DNA of 64,000 nucleotides from Linum tenue (GCA_946122785.1 CAMGYJ010000006.1:69875676-69939675), one strand, 5' to 3'. Positions 22,591 through 33,039 are shown, numbered from the stretch's first letter. The notes: generated by a model not told the origin, from the sequence alone. Made by a program: numbers and translations.

Positions 22591-25500
22591 TTAATCGGGT
22601 GGGGCCACTCGAGGCTGGCTTCCTCCACCTTGTCGATTCCTTCCTTATCCTCCACAAACTGTTTTTTAGGGGTTGGTATTTCTGGCAGATCCCCTTCAAC
22701 TTCCTCAAGGAGCCGCTTTTTCTTTCCTCTCCCCTGCTCGAGGATGTTAGTACCATACTCATTGATGTCTAGGTTCGACTTGTCCAGATGTTGATTCAGA
22801 GCTGGTCCCATTGGATCTGCGATCTCATTCATGGTCAAACCTTTTTCAAAGGCTTGAACCACTTGGTGCACTTTATTCGTGCGGACCAAACGTCGCAGAG
22901 TCCCTTCAGCTTCAGGGGACCTCCGTCGAACTTCATAAAGGGAAGATTCTTCCTCCGAGCTTGTGTCTTCCGAGTCCCAGCCCGCCAAAGGAGTCAGCGA
23001 AGTCATCACTTCCTTCCCCGCCAGCATTGGTTCCTTGCCCTTCGCTTTTCCCCCCACCTTCAATCCCGCCCGCCTTTGCTTGGTATCCCCCTCCGAACTG
23101 TGGCTCAAAACAGCCCGCGGTTCCCGAGTTTGAACGGATTCCGAAGATCTGCAGGGAGGGACCCCTTTTGATTTACAGCAAGGCGCCGGAGGGATCATCC
23201 GAAGTGGAACGGCCTCAATAACCTGCTCCTCCATTCGATCCGTCTGCTTGGGAAGAGGGGATGGCCTTCTCCCCCGCCCAGGAGTCGGAATCTCGTGGAC
23301 AACGAATTCCTCCTCAGACTCCTCTTCCAAAATCAGACGGCGGCGGCGGGTGGCCTCATCGGAATTCACCACCGGCGACCGGGGCTTCTTCTGCTCCATT
23401 ACTGGGATCGGGTGGCGGCCGAGCCTGCGGCCAGAGCTGCGTCGGCCCGGCTGCGCCAACTCATGCCCCAGACCCGGCTTCCTCACATCGGGCTGGCCCA
23501 GTCCTTGCTGGGCCTGAGTTGAGCGACCTCCAGGTGTTGGGCCACCAGTAGCAGGTCTGGACCCAATGACACGGCCCGCTCGCTTAGACAACTTGGCCGG
23601 CCTGTCTATTTCCATGGGGTCAATTGTTGATCCAGCTTTGGCCTTACCCCTGCGACCTTGGCGACCCAGCGTAACCTTCGGGCTTCTGGAGATGTGGACG
23701 CGGCCCGGACTCCGGCCCGGACTTGGGCCCTTCTTCATTTGGGCCTCGGTGGTTATGAATGGCTGCTCCGATGTCCCCATCCAGAGTGGGCTCGCCACCG
23801 GCCCATGAGTCGTCGCCTTCTGACGAGGTTGGGTTTGGGTGGGTCGCCGCTCCTCAGCTGCAGCCGCCGGGGTCTTGCGCGCGTCGGGGTTCACCCAAAC
23901 AGAGTTCGGAAGTCGGCGGTTCTGGTTCCGCAAGTCCTCCCCATCGAAGATCTTAACTCCCATGCTTTTGGTTGAGAGATGGGGCCCGAAACGCTCCTTT
24001 CTCGACGGCGGGTCGAAAGTGCAGTCCTGGCGTGAGTGCCCCACCCTGCCGCACTTGAAGTAGAGACACGGCAGGAACTCATACTTAAACCGAATCCAGA
24101 AACCGCCCATCTCAGCATTCGTTGCCATGACTTGAGAACGTAGGGGCTTCGAGAAGTCAATAAGGGCCTTGATTTTGAGGAATTTTCGCGCCGTTGAAGA
24201 GCACGAGAAAATCCCTGTCTCCAACACTCGACCAACCATCGAATTGCCAATCTTGCGGCCGAATTGATGGGTGCAACACTCCTCCTGGACATCCCAGAGT
24301 TGGACGCGAAAGGGAGCACAAGCGAGTTCATCGAAAGTGCGTTGAGACACCGTCGGAACCCAAGCTCGCAGGTTCAGGATTCTGTCCGCGACAATCCACG
24401 GCGTTCTTTGCAGCACCCATGTTCGCGCTTCGTCCGACGGTAGAGTGAATTCAAGGAGATCATGTTTCAGTTCTCGGACAATAATCCGTCCTTGGCCCTG
24501 CCATGGGCGATTGACCGCATCGCGAATTTCGTTGAGAGGGAGACGGTCGGCCGAAAATAGGCGGCCGATCAGCATTCGTGACTTAGGAGCTCGGTATGCT
24601 TGGACTTCATCCAGCGAGAATTCCACAACTTGATCTTGGCTAATGCGAGCCATGACTTCCTCCTGCAAAAACAGAGGGTCCGATTCACCTATTAGAGGGC
24701 GTTCCACAGTGATCATCAAAGACCAAGGGAAGCTCCACAGGATATAATGGACTTTGTGGAATGGGATGGAGTCTGTTTCGACAAGGAAATGAATGTCTAG
24801 CAGGGACACCAACCACTCACCAGTGATGATACTCTGCCGCGATTTGTACGCCTTGAATCGCCTTTCCTTCCACTTCTTTTGTTGCTGAGAGCAAGTGAAC
24901 AAAACTGGGTCGGGGGGCCACGTTAAATAGGCTGGTGAGGGTTGGAAGAAGGGCATTCGAAAGACTTCTTTCGGCCTTAGGAGACTCTGGATGTTTCCGT
25001 TACAATCAGTTAGGGGGGAAAATCCAGCTCCTCTGTTTTGATTTTTAGAGAATATTTGTCGGTTAGATCGCCTATCCCCAAATCGAAACTGACGGGATAC
25101 GACGCGAGTAGCAAGAGTCCATCTCGCAACGGGGCAATTACGATCCGGCCACCGGCGACGATCGTCCGGTCGAAAGAGGGTCGCCTGACCGGAATCGATC
25201 CCGGCGTTTTTTTGAATTTGATTATCCCGGAATTCCCCAGGCCTCGCCCCATAGCGGGATCTGAGTCCTGAATCTATTTTCCGGCCATTGACATCGTCGA
25301 CCAAACCTTGAACAGGGGCAGAATCTGGAAATAGTTCCATATCGTCCCCCTCATCCAGTTCCCCTGACGATGGGAGCTTGAAGCTCCAAATCTTCACTCC
25401 AACCGACCTCGCCCCCATTTGGGATCTGAATTCAGTCGAAGGAGATTCCTTTCGCATATCTTTGTCAACAGGGTGTTCCTTCGTCGGAGCTTCAGGCAAC

Positions 25501-25718
25501 ACCTGCTCGTCCCACTCGAGCTCTTCGGGAGAAGGAATAACAAATCTCCAACCCTGATTAATACGATCTCGACGTCTCGATTTTTTCTTTATCGGACTTT
25601 CGCTGTGGCTGGTTTCCACCATTGACTGCCTTTTGCGCTTACGTTTGCACGCAGAAGGTTTTGGAGGTCGCCTCTGTACAGTGGGTCGTTTTGCAGTCGT
25701 AACCAAATGATCCAGCAT
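22587..25718 (-). CDS. LINE ORF1: DUF4283 and CCHC zinc-knuckle gag-like protein
   Basis: Nucleic-acid-binding ORF1 protein of a plant LINE. From the first in-frame ATG at 25718 it has 1,043 residues; the frame is open to 25826 without an earlier ATG. A DUF4283 region begins near residue 356 (MARISQDQVVEFSL) and runs to about 530. It is followed by a zinc knuckle CLYFKCGRVGHSRQDC near residues 550-565 (zf-CCHC_4), then a long basic, proline-rich linker. The first 350 residues are unusual for the family: charged, with a nuclear-signal-like KRKRKRQ and KKKSRRRDR near the start. An initiator at 24653 (the MARISQ methionine) would give a protein of more usual form. The last codons overlap the ORF2 start. 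Confidence 0.85.
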   Translation of the reverse strand: MLDHLVTTAKRPTVQRRPPKPSACKRKRKRQSMVETSHSESPIKKKSRRRDRINQGWRFVIPSPEELEWDEQVLPEAPTKEHPVDKDMRKESPSTEFRSQMGARSVGVKIWSFKLPSSGELDEGDDMELFPDSAPVQGLVDDVNGRKIDSGLRSRYGARPGEFRDNQIQKNAGIDSGQATLFRPDDRRRWPDRNCPVARWTLATRVVSRQFRFGDRRSNRQIFSKNQNRGAGFSPLTDCNGNIQSLLRPKEVFRMPFFQPSPAYLTWPPDPVLFTCSQQQKKWKERRFKAYKSRQSIITGEWLVSLLDIHFLVETDSIPFHKVHYILWSFPWSLMITVERPLIGESDPLFLQEEVMARISQDQVVEFSLDEVQAYRAPKSRMLIGRLFSADRLPLNEIRDAVNRPWQGQGRIIVRELKHDLLEFTLPSDEARTWVLQRTPWIVADRILNLRAWVPTVSQRTFDELACAPFRVQLWDVQEECCTHQFGRKIGNSMVGRVLETGIFSCSSTARKFLKIKALIDFSKPLRSQVMATNAEMGGFWIRFKYEFLPCLYFKCGRVGHSRQDCTFDPPSRKERFGPHLSTKSMGVKIFDGEDLRNQNRRLPNSVWVNPDARKTPAAAAEERRPTQTQPRQKATTHGPVASPLWMGTSEQPFITTEAQMKKGPSPGRSPGRVHISRSPKVTLGRQGRRGKAKAGSTIDPMEIDRPAKLSKRAGRVIGSRPATGGPTPGGRSTQAQQGLGQPDVRKPGLGHELAQPGRRSSGRRLGRHPIPVMEQKKPRSPVVNSDEATRRRRLILEEESEEEFVVHEIPTPGRGRRPSPLPKQTDRMEEQVIEAVPLRMIPPAPCCKSKGVPPCRSSESVQTREPRAVLSHSSEGDTKQRRAGLKVGGKAKGKEPMLAGKEVMTSLTPLAGWDSEDTSSEEESSLYEVRRRSPEAEGTLRRLVRTNKVHQVVQAFEKGLTMNEIADPMGPALNQHLDKSNLDINEYGTNILEQGRGKKKRLLEEVEGDLPEIPTPKKQFVEDKEGIDKVEEASLEWPHPIK

Positions 25719-25826
25719 CCTCCTTTGTTCCCATTTGGGGCGCAAGTCAATATCGATTCCTTGATTCGCTAATGCTACATCCAAGAAGAGAGATATCGAT
25801 CTTAGACGAATGATATAAAAATTCAA

Positions 25827-26258
25827 ATATACAACACATCATTTGTGTGGTAAAAATACAGCAATTCTATACGTCTATATATACAACAAACAAACAAAAC
25901 TAAGCGCCTTTCTGCCCCACGGCCCACACTATCTCTGCCAAAAATTGGCGGTATACAATACGATCATCCGCATATATAACAAATAATCAATTGGACCAAA
26001 ATAAAATAATTTTGGGAAAAGGTTTATTTTATGCTTTTCGGCTGCTGATTTCATTCACCGGGAAATAATCCAAGTGGGAGGTGAAATAAAAGTTTCTATA
26101 GTACATTAATTAAGCAAAAGGGAGGAGAAGCCTTTAATAATTAGTATGAATGAATTGTAACAAAAGTACACAAATAGAACCAACATTTAAACAAATCCAC
26201 AAAACATGTCAAGTTGAAAACCTCATAAATTCAACCATCATAACCGGTGAAATCAACA
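25827..26258. other. Spacer between LINE and Pack-MULE
   Basis: AT-rich, no supported feature. It may include LINE 5' UTR. Confidence 0.35.
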
Positions 26259-26555
26259 CACAAAAACCGGAATAGGTTAGGGTGGTTACTCAATTTTGAG
26301 TAATCACGGTGGCTACCAACATCTATACCATTCATTATCTTTATTTTATTATATTTTTAAATTAACGATTAAGATTAACTAAGGGTAATTTAGGAAATGA
26401 AAAACATACCACACCTGATTACTCTATATATTATACTCAAACCCTAATACAACCTATCTACCTAGCCGCCGTCTCTCCCTTCTCCAACCCCACAACCGGC
26501 GTCCCTCCGACCTTCCCACAACCGGCGTCCCTCCGACAAGCAGAAACCCATCTAG

Positions 26556-26864
26556 AAGAAGAAGAAGAAAATCAAGAAGGTCTCTCATGAGTGGGAGCTC
26601 ATCAACAAGCAGAAACCCATCTGGCTGAGGAAGCCTGAGGAGATCACCAAGGAAGAGTATGCCTCGTTCTACAAGAGCATCACCAACGACTGGGAAGACC
26701 ATCTTGCCGTGAAGCACTTCTCTGTTGAGGGCCAGCTTGAGTTTAAAGCCATCCTCTTTGTCCCCAAGCGTGCCCCATTCAACCTCTTTGACACCCGCAA
26801 GAAGGCCAACAACATCAAGCTCTATCTCCATCGACAGATTCGCTGGAAAAGGTGGGATGAATAA
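26556..26864 (+). pseudogene. Captured fragment of cytosolic HSP90 (middle domain)
   Basis: About 103 codons without a stop, from [17 protein letters not shown] through [35 protein letters not shown] and [13 protein letters not shown] to [12 protein letters not shown]. It then diverges ([11 protein letters not shown]) and stops. This is the start of the HSP90 middle domain, unmistakable for the family. The ATPase and C-terminal domains are absent, and a TAG stop precedes the fragment in frame. It cannot act as a chaperone. The lack of nonsense changes suggests recent capture. Confidence 0.93.
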
Positions 26865-26885
26865 AAACCCTAGATCTGATTTTTC

Positions 26886-27165
26886 CCCGCATTGGTAGTG
26901 ATTTTTTCGTAGTGGTAGTATTTTTTTGCATTGGTATTGTTTTTGTCGCATTAGTATTGATTATCATGTAATGGTATTAATTTGCATGTATTGGTATGGA
27001 TTCAATCTGCAATGGTATTGATTTTTTGTGAAACGGTATAGATTTATATTGGTAGATTGTTTATATTGGTAGTTTTCATGTAATGGTATAGATTTATTTT
27101 TGCAATGGTATTGATAATTTTCAAAGTGGTAGTGATTGTCTAATGGATTGGTAGTGATTTCGTGT
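26886..27165. repeat. Degenerate ATGGTA-type minisatellite
   Basis: About a dozen units of roughly 20 bp with the core (A/T)TGGTA(G/T)TGATTTTT or TGGTATAGATTTAT follow each other inside the Pack-MULE. A similar core (GCAATGGTAGT) forms the array inside the 12653-13081 element. Confidence 0.65.
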
Positions 27166-27392
27166 TTTTTTTTTCTTTTGCAGAAAGATTGAAAAAAATA
27201 AGGAAACGGGATCTGGATGAAGATTATGGAAGTGAGAGAAAGAGAGAGAATTGTAATTAATAGATTCTTGTAACTACCTAAAATGTAATTTATTAAAAAA
27301 ATTAATTAATACAATTTATTTTTCATACCCAATTTACCCTTAGTAACCACGGTGATTACTACATATCACCGTAACCTGTCCCCACAAAAACC

Positions 27393-28877
27393 ACTAATCC
27401 AGTCATTGTATGAATTATGTCGAACACAAGAACTAAAAATTAAATTTTACAAAGGTAAATTTTTTACAAAATAGACAACTTCGTTTTCATTTCTGACAAA
27501 TTATATCCAAACAAATTGTAAGTCACTATACTTAAGTTTAATACACTTATAGCGAAAAGTTGGAATATAGATATATAGTTTTTTTTCTTTTCTTCTGTTT
27601 CTCCCCTTTGCTCTATCTATGGTTGCTCTCATTGATCAGAGAGGTCCAGTCTGAGATGATAAGACACCAAAATATGTCCCCTTACAACCATACAACGTTT
27701 GCTGCTTCCTTCCACTCTCATTCCCACGCCCTCCAGGCTCCACTCCATCCCTTTTCTTTTTTCACAGTGTACTGTCGTCGTCTCCCCATTCATTATATTC
27801 CATCATTCTATATCCTCCATTCTCGTTCCATCATCATTCTCTGGACCTTCAACCTCTATCCTCACTCCCTCCCTCCATATTACCGGTACAGTGATTCAAA
27901 CGAAAGTTTTTATATATGAGTTTGAAGTTATCGAGATTCGAACAGAATACTTCTCGATTACAAAAGGTTTTCATATGTCAACAACTAGATAATTCCAATA
28001 ACTCGAGCTACTGAAAAAGGTTCAATTATGAATCATATACCACTTACGAACATCGACATATATCCGTATAATGCCCATATAAAAACCGACAATCGACATC
28101 ACAATCAATCTATTCCATTGTTTGCTTGATTTTTCGTGTTTTGTTGAATCAGATAGAGATACCTAGGTGTGTCGCGAGGGGCTGGATATGCATGTGTAGT
28201 GTCACGACTGTTTCTCTGCGGATCGGAAAATTGGAGGATTCGACAATGCAAGAAAATGAAAGCGCGCACACACACGACACACGATTTACGTGGTTCACTA
28301 ACTCAATGTGTGTTAGCTAGTCCACGGGCAGGAGAGAGTCTGTTTCACCGTACTTTGAGGAGATACCGATTACAGAGGAGTATGAGAAGTATTTTTATTG
28401 TACTTCTCCTAAGTCCAACCCCAATCCAATATGGTAAAGGAAAAGCAGTTGCAGACCAGACCCAGAACACAAACCCAAACAACATTGAGTCCATACACAT
28501 CGGCTCTGGGGTATTGCCCCCGCACTCCCACCGGGACGTTGCCCCTGGGCTCACTCGTTAATTGGGCAGCGAGACCCCGTAACTTCCAGTCGTAACGGCT
28601 GATAGTCCAATTCAAATCATATCAATTATTCTTAACTAATATTTTGCCCTAATAGATTATGCCTGTAAGTTGGGCTGCTTCATTTCTTTACTTCTTTTTG
28701 TCTTCCCTTTCTTACACCCTGTTTTGGCTATGAACGTTTCAATCATTTGTTTGTTGTTTTGCAATCTTGCACAATCCAAGTGATCATCATCAACAACATA
28801 ATCCTTGACATCTAATCTTCCAGTCGGCCTGGCAGGAAACATAATTAAGTATAATTGCTGGATCTTCACTTGGATCT
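27393..28877. other. Intergenic DNA with repeat-like block
   Basis: No supported gene. The block at about 28120-28620 (CACACGATTTACGTGGTTCAC, then GTCCACGGGCAG and a GC-rich end with CCCGCACTCCCACCGGGA) looks like a dispersed plant retroelement or LTR remnant by style, but no ends were defined. The pyrimidine-rich open frames at 27560-27992 look spurious. Confidence 0.4.
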
Positions 28878-29580
28878 AGGGGTGGGCATTGGGTGGGTCG
28901 GGTGGATTTTGACCATAATATGCACTCACCCGCGCTTAAACGGATTGATAATTTTTAACCCACCACCCACCCACATTTAGTCTCGGGTTGGGTTGGGCGG
29001 ATGGTGGATGATGCGGGTGGGTTTGTGGGTTTACCCACATCACAATGTATATAATATATAAAAGAGTCAACTTGACATGATAATAGGTGAAGAGAATCAT
29101 CGAGGGAAACAAGAAGTTGAAATAGGGCGCAAAATGTCGAATTAGTTCTTAAATTGGATAGAAATTCTATTATGAAAGAGTTTTCTACAGATTGAGACGA
29201 TTATAAGGTGCAAGGAACTAAGGAAAATAATTCCACAAAGGAAAGAGCGGTGATCTAGGCACAAGAATTAGAGGAAAAAGTAAAGGAAAGAAGAGGGGAT
29301 CTCTATTTGGAAGGTTGGCTTTGAGGTTCAAACTCCAGGAGCAGTCCGAGTTTATATCTAACGTCTCCACTCTCCTCTCTCTAGCGCAAATGACTTTGAT
29401 CTTTTTGCTGTTGGGTTGAGCGGGTCACCCACACACTCACCCACAACCCACCCACCACCCGGCGGATGGCTCCCAGCGCAACCCGTCACCCACCCACAGA
29501 CCCACCCACTTAACGAAATTCGGGTCAAATGCGGGTGGGTCGGCCCAAACCCGCGGATGATCCGCCCGCATGCCCAGCCC
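28878..29580. mobile_element. Non-autonomous hAT-type element
   Basis: The left end AGGGGTGGGCATTGGGTGGG and the right end CATGCCCAGCCC are inverted, with GGGT/ACCC-rich subterminal DNA on both sides. A perfect 8-bp duplication TTGGATCT flanks it (28870-28877 and 29581-29588). 703 bp, no transposase seen. Open frames inside are by-products of the (GGGTGGGT)n-like ends. Confidence 0.8.
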
Positions 29581-29588
29581 TTGGATCT

Positions 29589-31310
29589 CAAATCATATCG
29601 GACTACCCTACAGCATGCCAGGCCTAAATATATATTCAACTACTCCATCCAGAGACCTTAACGAACTTGTTGTATTCATAAGTCTGCTTATAGTCCTTGA
29701 ATAAAGGAAGACAAACGAATCACTACTAATCATGGGATTGATCCGAGGTCAAATATAGTAATGATGCCTCAAATTCTAATTAGCAAAACCCTATCCCATT
29801 AATTTTTGGGGGGAAGATGGTGTGACACTTAATCCTACTGATGGAGATACACCGTTGTTTGTGATATCATACTCATCGGTCTTAGCTAAACCACCAGTGG
29901 ACTGATTGAAAACAATTGTCTATAGAAGCTCAAGCCGGTATAAGATTTTGTCGAGAGGAAATGATAATAAAATAAGTAATTTTGAATCTAATAAGTTGAA
30001 TGTAGTCTTGCATTTATTCAGAGTTTTATTTGCAAATAGTCAACATCTGAGAAATGCAAATAGATGTTGAGGCAAATCAAGATATAATGAGTAAGAACAA
30101 TGTGGGACGAGACGGAGAGGACGAAAGTAGTGCTCATATGTCGCGCCCATCTCATATGTCGCGCCCACGCTGTTGATGATCGGCCAATACCTGCCCATTG
30201 TGAATCAGGTCGAATAATATCTAACGAGTGCAAATTATCACCTCTAACCATAATAACACTAACATCGTTACTACTCCTACATCCTCCCTTTTAGCATTAG
30301 TTTATGTTAACAATGACATTCTATCAATATGTTACTAATTAAATCACAATTGTGCTTACATAGTTTGGTACTTAACTAAACATGAAAGCTTTCTATTGGG
30401 CGAGGTAATTAACCGCGGCTTCCATGAACCAATAATACACGCATTAACTTTCCTTTTTGTGGACCTTTTGGTGGAGTGTTGCCAATTGACAAATATGTAC
30501 AATAAAAATCATAAGCGGCTTTAACATTTAGCTTTTTGCACAAGTGTGATATCATCTAAAGATTGCCAAGGACTAGCCCTACCCCCTCTCCTTTGATGAG
30601 TATGGTCTCTTCGTGGTGCATCTTGGATATTAGTTGAGCACCGTGTAATATTAATGTATATGCATTATTGTTATTTGTAAATGGTTATAACTATTTTGTT
30701 TATGTTACAAATTATTTGCAAGTCCTAACACAGAGGTTTATTTATAAGGATTATGTTTTTTCGATTATGAGATTTGGGTGGATCTTAATTGAATTGCACA
30801 TTTGACTTTTAACAAAACGATTACTAAACACGAGTTACACCTTTTTGTACATAGGTCAAACAAGTGTGTTCATTGTCTTTAATGGTCTATGAGACAAAGC
30901 TTCATTAATTAAATTACTTCTATAGAGATTCAGTAAGAGGTCGAAAATTACGACTATGACTAAATTTGTAGAGAAAAGGATAAGAGAAGAAAAAATTGAC
31001 ATTAGCTAGATTGTCTGATGTGAATTCGGCGGACCCTTTATCTGTCATCTCCGACTTGTTGGTTAATTAATCAAAAGTGCTAATTAATCAAGGTCCTTAC
31101 CTAATCCATATTATGTCAAACGCCATCGCAACGACGTCAAGATCCGACCGGGACCCAGAAAATATCCGGTGGGGGAGACTCAAGTCAAGTTGCCGTGTGG
31201 CGCAAAGTGGGTTGCATGAATACGGCGGCCTAGTTTTCTGTTTCGTGACAAGTTCCAAAGTTATATAGAACGGCGTGATCGCTGGCTCTCTCTATAATTT
31301 ATGTATATAG
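29589..31310. other. Intergenic DNA
   Basis: No supported gene. A short local duplication CATATGTCGCGCCCA at 30137 and 30153 is present. Confidence 0.4.
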
Positions 31311-31439
31311 ATGGCTTCGCCGGAGAGTCTCGTTTCCGTTCTCCATTTACTACTCCCTCCCTCGGGTGCTACCTACTCAATCCCAGCGCCGCTTCCTCCG
31401 CCGTCCGATTATCTCCGCACTTTCCGATCACGCGGTTGA
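31311..31439 (+). CDS. Small ORF, possible orphaned first exon
   Basis: 42 codons starting MASPESLVSVLHLLLPP and ending DYLRTFRSRG, GC-rich compared with its surroundings and preceded by TATAATTTATGTATA-like sequence. It could be the first exon of a gene whose remainder was lost or displaced, since a solo LTR lies 86 bp downstream. No family recognised, and it may be non-coding. Confidence 0.2.
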   Translation: MASPESLVSVLHLLLPPSGATYSIPAPLPPPSDYLRTFRSRG

Positions 31440-31524
31440 AGATTCCTAGGAGAAAGAGTTGGCATCATGAGTAAATACGGACATTTGTTCTTGTTTTTTT
31501 TTTTTTTACTTAAAACACCGTGCC

Positions 31525-31796
31525 TGTAACATTTTAGGCAAATTCCACATCGACAAAGTACGGCAGAGATCCATGGTTCATAAGTAGGAAACCGACCTTA
31601 ACCGACAAGAGCGTTTTGAGGTGTAATGGAGGAGTTCTCACAAGAACTCCGAAGTTAAACGTGATCGATGTAGAGTACAACAAGGATGGGTGACCTAATG
31701 AGAAGTCACCTTGAATTGCATCCCAAGTCGAAAACCGTGAGGGTCGAGACCCAAAGCGGACAATATCTTCGTCATGAAAAGGTTCAAGATGTTACA
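31525..31796 (+). mobile_element. Cassandra-type TRIM solo LTR
   Basis: The 272-bp block begins TGTAACAT and ends ATGTTACA, perfect 8-bp inverted termini. It contains a 5S rRNA-like segment and the stretch GACCCAAAGCGGACAATATC typical of Cassandra LTRs (from memory). No second LTR or internal region is seen nearby, so it is a solo LTR. The flanking five bases (GTGCC, ATGCT) match only partly, so the target duplication is decayed or the ends are slightly off. Confidence 0.75.
31630..31734 (+). pseudogene. 5S rRNA-like segment within the Cassandra LTR
   Basis: AGAACTCCGAAGTTAAACGTG and AAGGATGGGTGACC correspond to the internal promoter A and C box parts of plant 5S rRNA, and the block ends TTGCATCCC as 5S does. 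The middle has diverged. It is a retrotransposon-borne 5S domain and not a functional 5S gene. Confidence 0.8.
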
Positions 31797-31935
31797 ATGC
31801 TAGCCCATAAAAAAAACACCATGCCCATTAGTTGCCAACAATTAGGGGCTAGTTAGTTTTATATGAATAATGCATAGCAGCGATATATATTTTGTAAAAT
31901 AATACCGGAAGTCGTATAAGAGAAGTCAATGGAAT

Positions 31936-32109
31936 ATGAAATTTTACTGTAATTTAACTGTGATTCAACTGTTTCATATCACTAAAAATTGTTTACCGGT
32001 TTACCCTCAAGTAGTAAGTTTTATGAAATTTTACTGTAATTTAACTGTGATTCAACTGTTTCATATCACTAAAAATTGTTTACCGGTTTACCCTCAAGTA
32101 GTAAGTTTT
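31936..32109. repeat. Perfect 87-bp tandem duplication
   Basis: 31936-32022 and 32023-32109 are identical. 87 is a multiple of three, so an open frame passes through both, but it shows no coding features. Confidence 0.95.
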
Positions 32110-33008
32110 ATGGTCGAGGTGTCTATATGATATGATTTAACAAACATTAGGATATATCATTTGATCGAATTGACTCTCGTTCAATTGGATGTGTTATATA
32201 TTCTCAGTTGTCTAGTGCATGCGTATGTGGTGGATCCGAAAGTAACATGCAAGTTTATATATATCATAGTGTAAAAATGGATGGGACACTATATATGTTG
32301 TATTTTCTCCTAATCACATGTTGGATAGTGATGTACTTTCAAACTTGCGTCCTCGTACGAGTTCTACATTTTTCTAACTTGCACTCAATGCACAATAAAT
32401 ATGAGTATAGACGTACGACGCTCAACCAAAACATTGTACCATTTTCGCACACGTTTAGGCCATGGAGAATCGGATTTAATTATTTGATGATGAACTCGAA
32501 ACGTTTTATATACGGGATGCTGTTGATAATACCTTTCATGAAGAATTTGTGCAAATCCCATTTTGGTGCTAGCTTCCACTATGGAGAATTTTCTTCCCTT
32601 TCATCTCCCGACCAACCCTACGTAGCCAGTAATATATTATGCCGATCTTTCCCTTTTGCAATTCTTCAACGTATGGGCACGTCCAATCTGCGCATTATAA
32701 TAAATTTACAACACAATTAAGTGATATTATATTGATCATTATCTTACAATGTGATTCTAGGCTAGCTAGGGTTGGAATGTTCAATATCGTGAATATAATC
32801 CCAAAAGAGATGCAAAAGCCGCCATTTCGTCCTTATCCTTTTATCGTGCTTTTTGCTAATAAAGGGTACTAATAATAAGTTGGCTTAATCCCTTTTTAAC
32901 CTAATCTTATCATCCTTGTGGAATATTAGTAGCCTTTGTTTGAAAGAGAGGAATGAGCTAACATAGTTTTGCTTGAACGGATAAAATATGGAGGAATAAG
33001 AGTTTTCG

Positions 33009-33039
<31 letters not shown>

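Larger units (their letters stand above)
18437..25826 (-). mobile_element. LINE (L1-type non-LTR retrotransposon), two open ORFs
   Basis: The minus strand carries ORF1 (gag-like) then ORF2 (endonuclease, reverse transcriptase, RNase H). A 17-nt poly(T) on the plus strand at 18439-18455 is the poly(A) tail, 38 bp after the ORF2 stop. Both ORFs are uninterrupted, so the copy is young. I could not find a matching target duplication on the two sides, and the 5' boundary is uncertain: 25826 is only where the open frame stops extending. Base composition is clearly more GC-rich than the flanks. Confidence 0.93.
26269..27382 (+). mobile_element. Pack-MULE-like element carrying an HSP90 fragment
   Basis: The left end GGAATAGGTTAGGGTGGT and the right end (complement GGGACAGGTTACGGTGAT) are imperfect inverted repeats. 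A direct CACAAAAACC lies on each side (26259-26268 and 27383-27392), a 9-10-bp duplication typical of Mutator-like elements. Subterminal GTAATCACGGTGG/CCACGGTGATTAC words are also inverted. Inside are a GC-rich HSP90-derived open stretch and an AT-rich degenerate minisatellite. There is no transposase. A capture event by a non-autonomous Mutator element explains this arrangement. Confidence 0.75.

Noticed and set aside
26454..26951. 165-codon minus-strand frame in the Pack-MULE
   Set aside because: It is the antisense of the HSP90 fragment, whose plus-strand translation matches the family.
29358..29661. Frames rich in His/Pro/Thr or Gly/Trp on both strands
   Set aside because: Produced by the GGGTGGGT-type subterminal repeats of the hAT-like element.
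31630..31734. Genuine 5S rRNA gene
   Set aside because: Diverged middle and placement inside an LTR with Cassandra features.
32208..32720. 170-codon open frame on the plus strand
   Set aside because: Begins at TTG, AT-rich, hydrophobic and cysteine-scattered without any domain, and overlaps open frames on the other strand.
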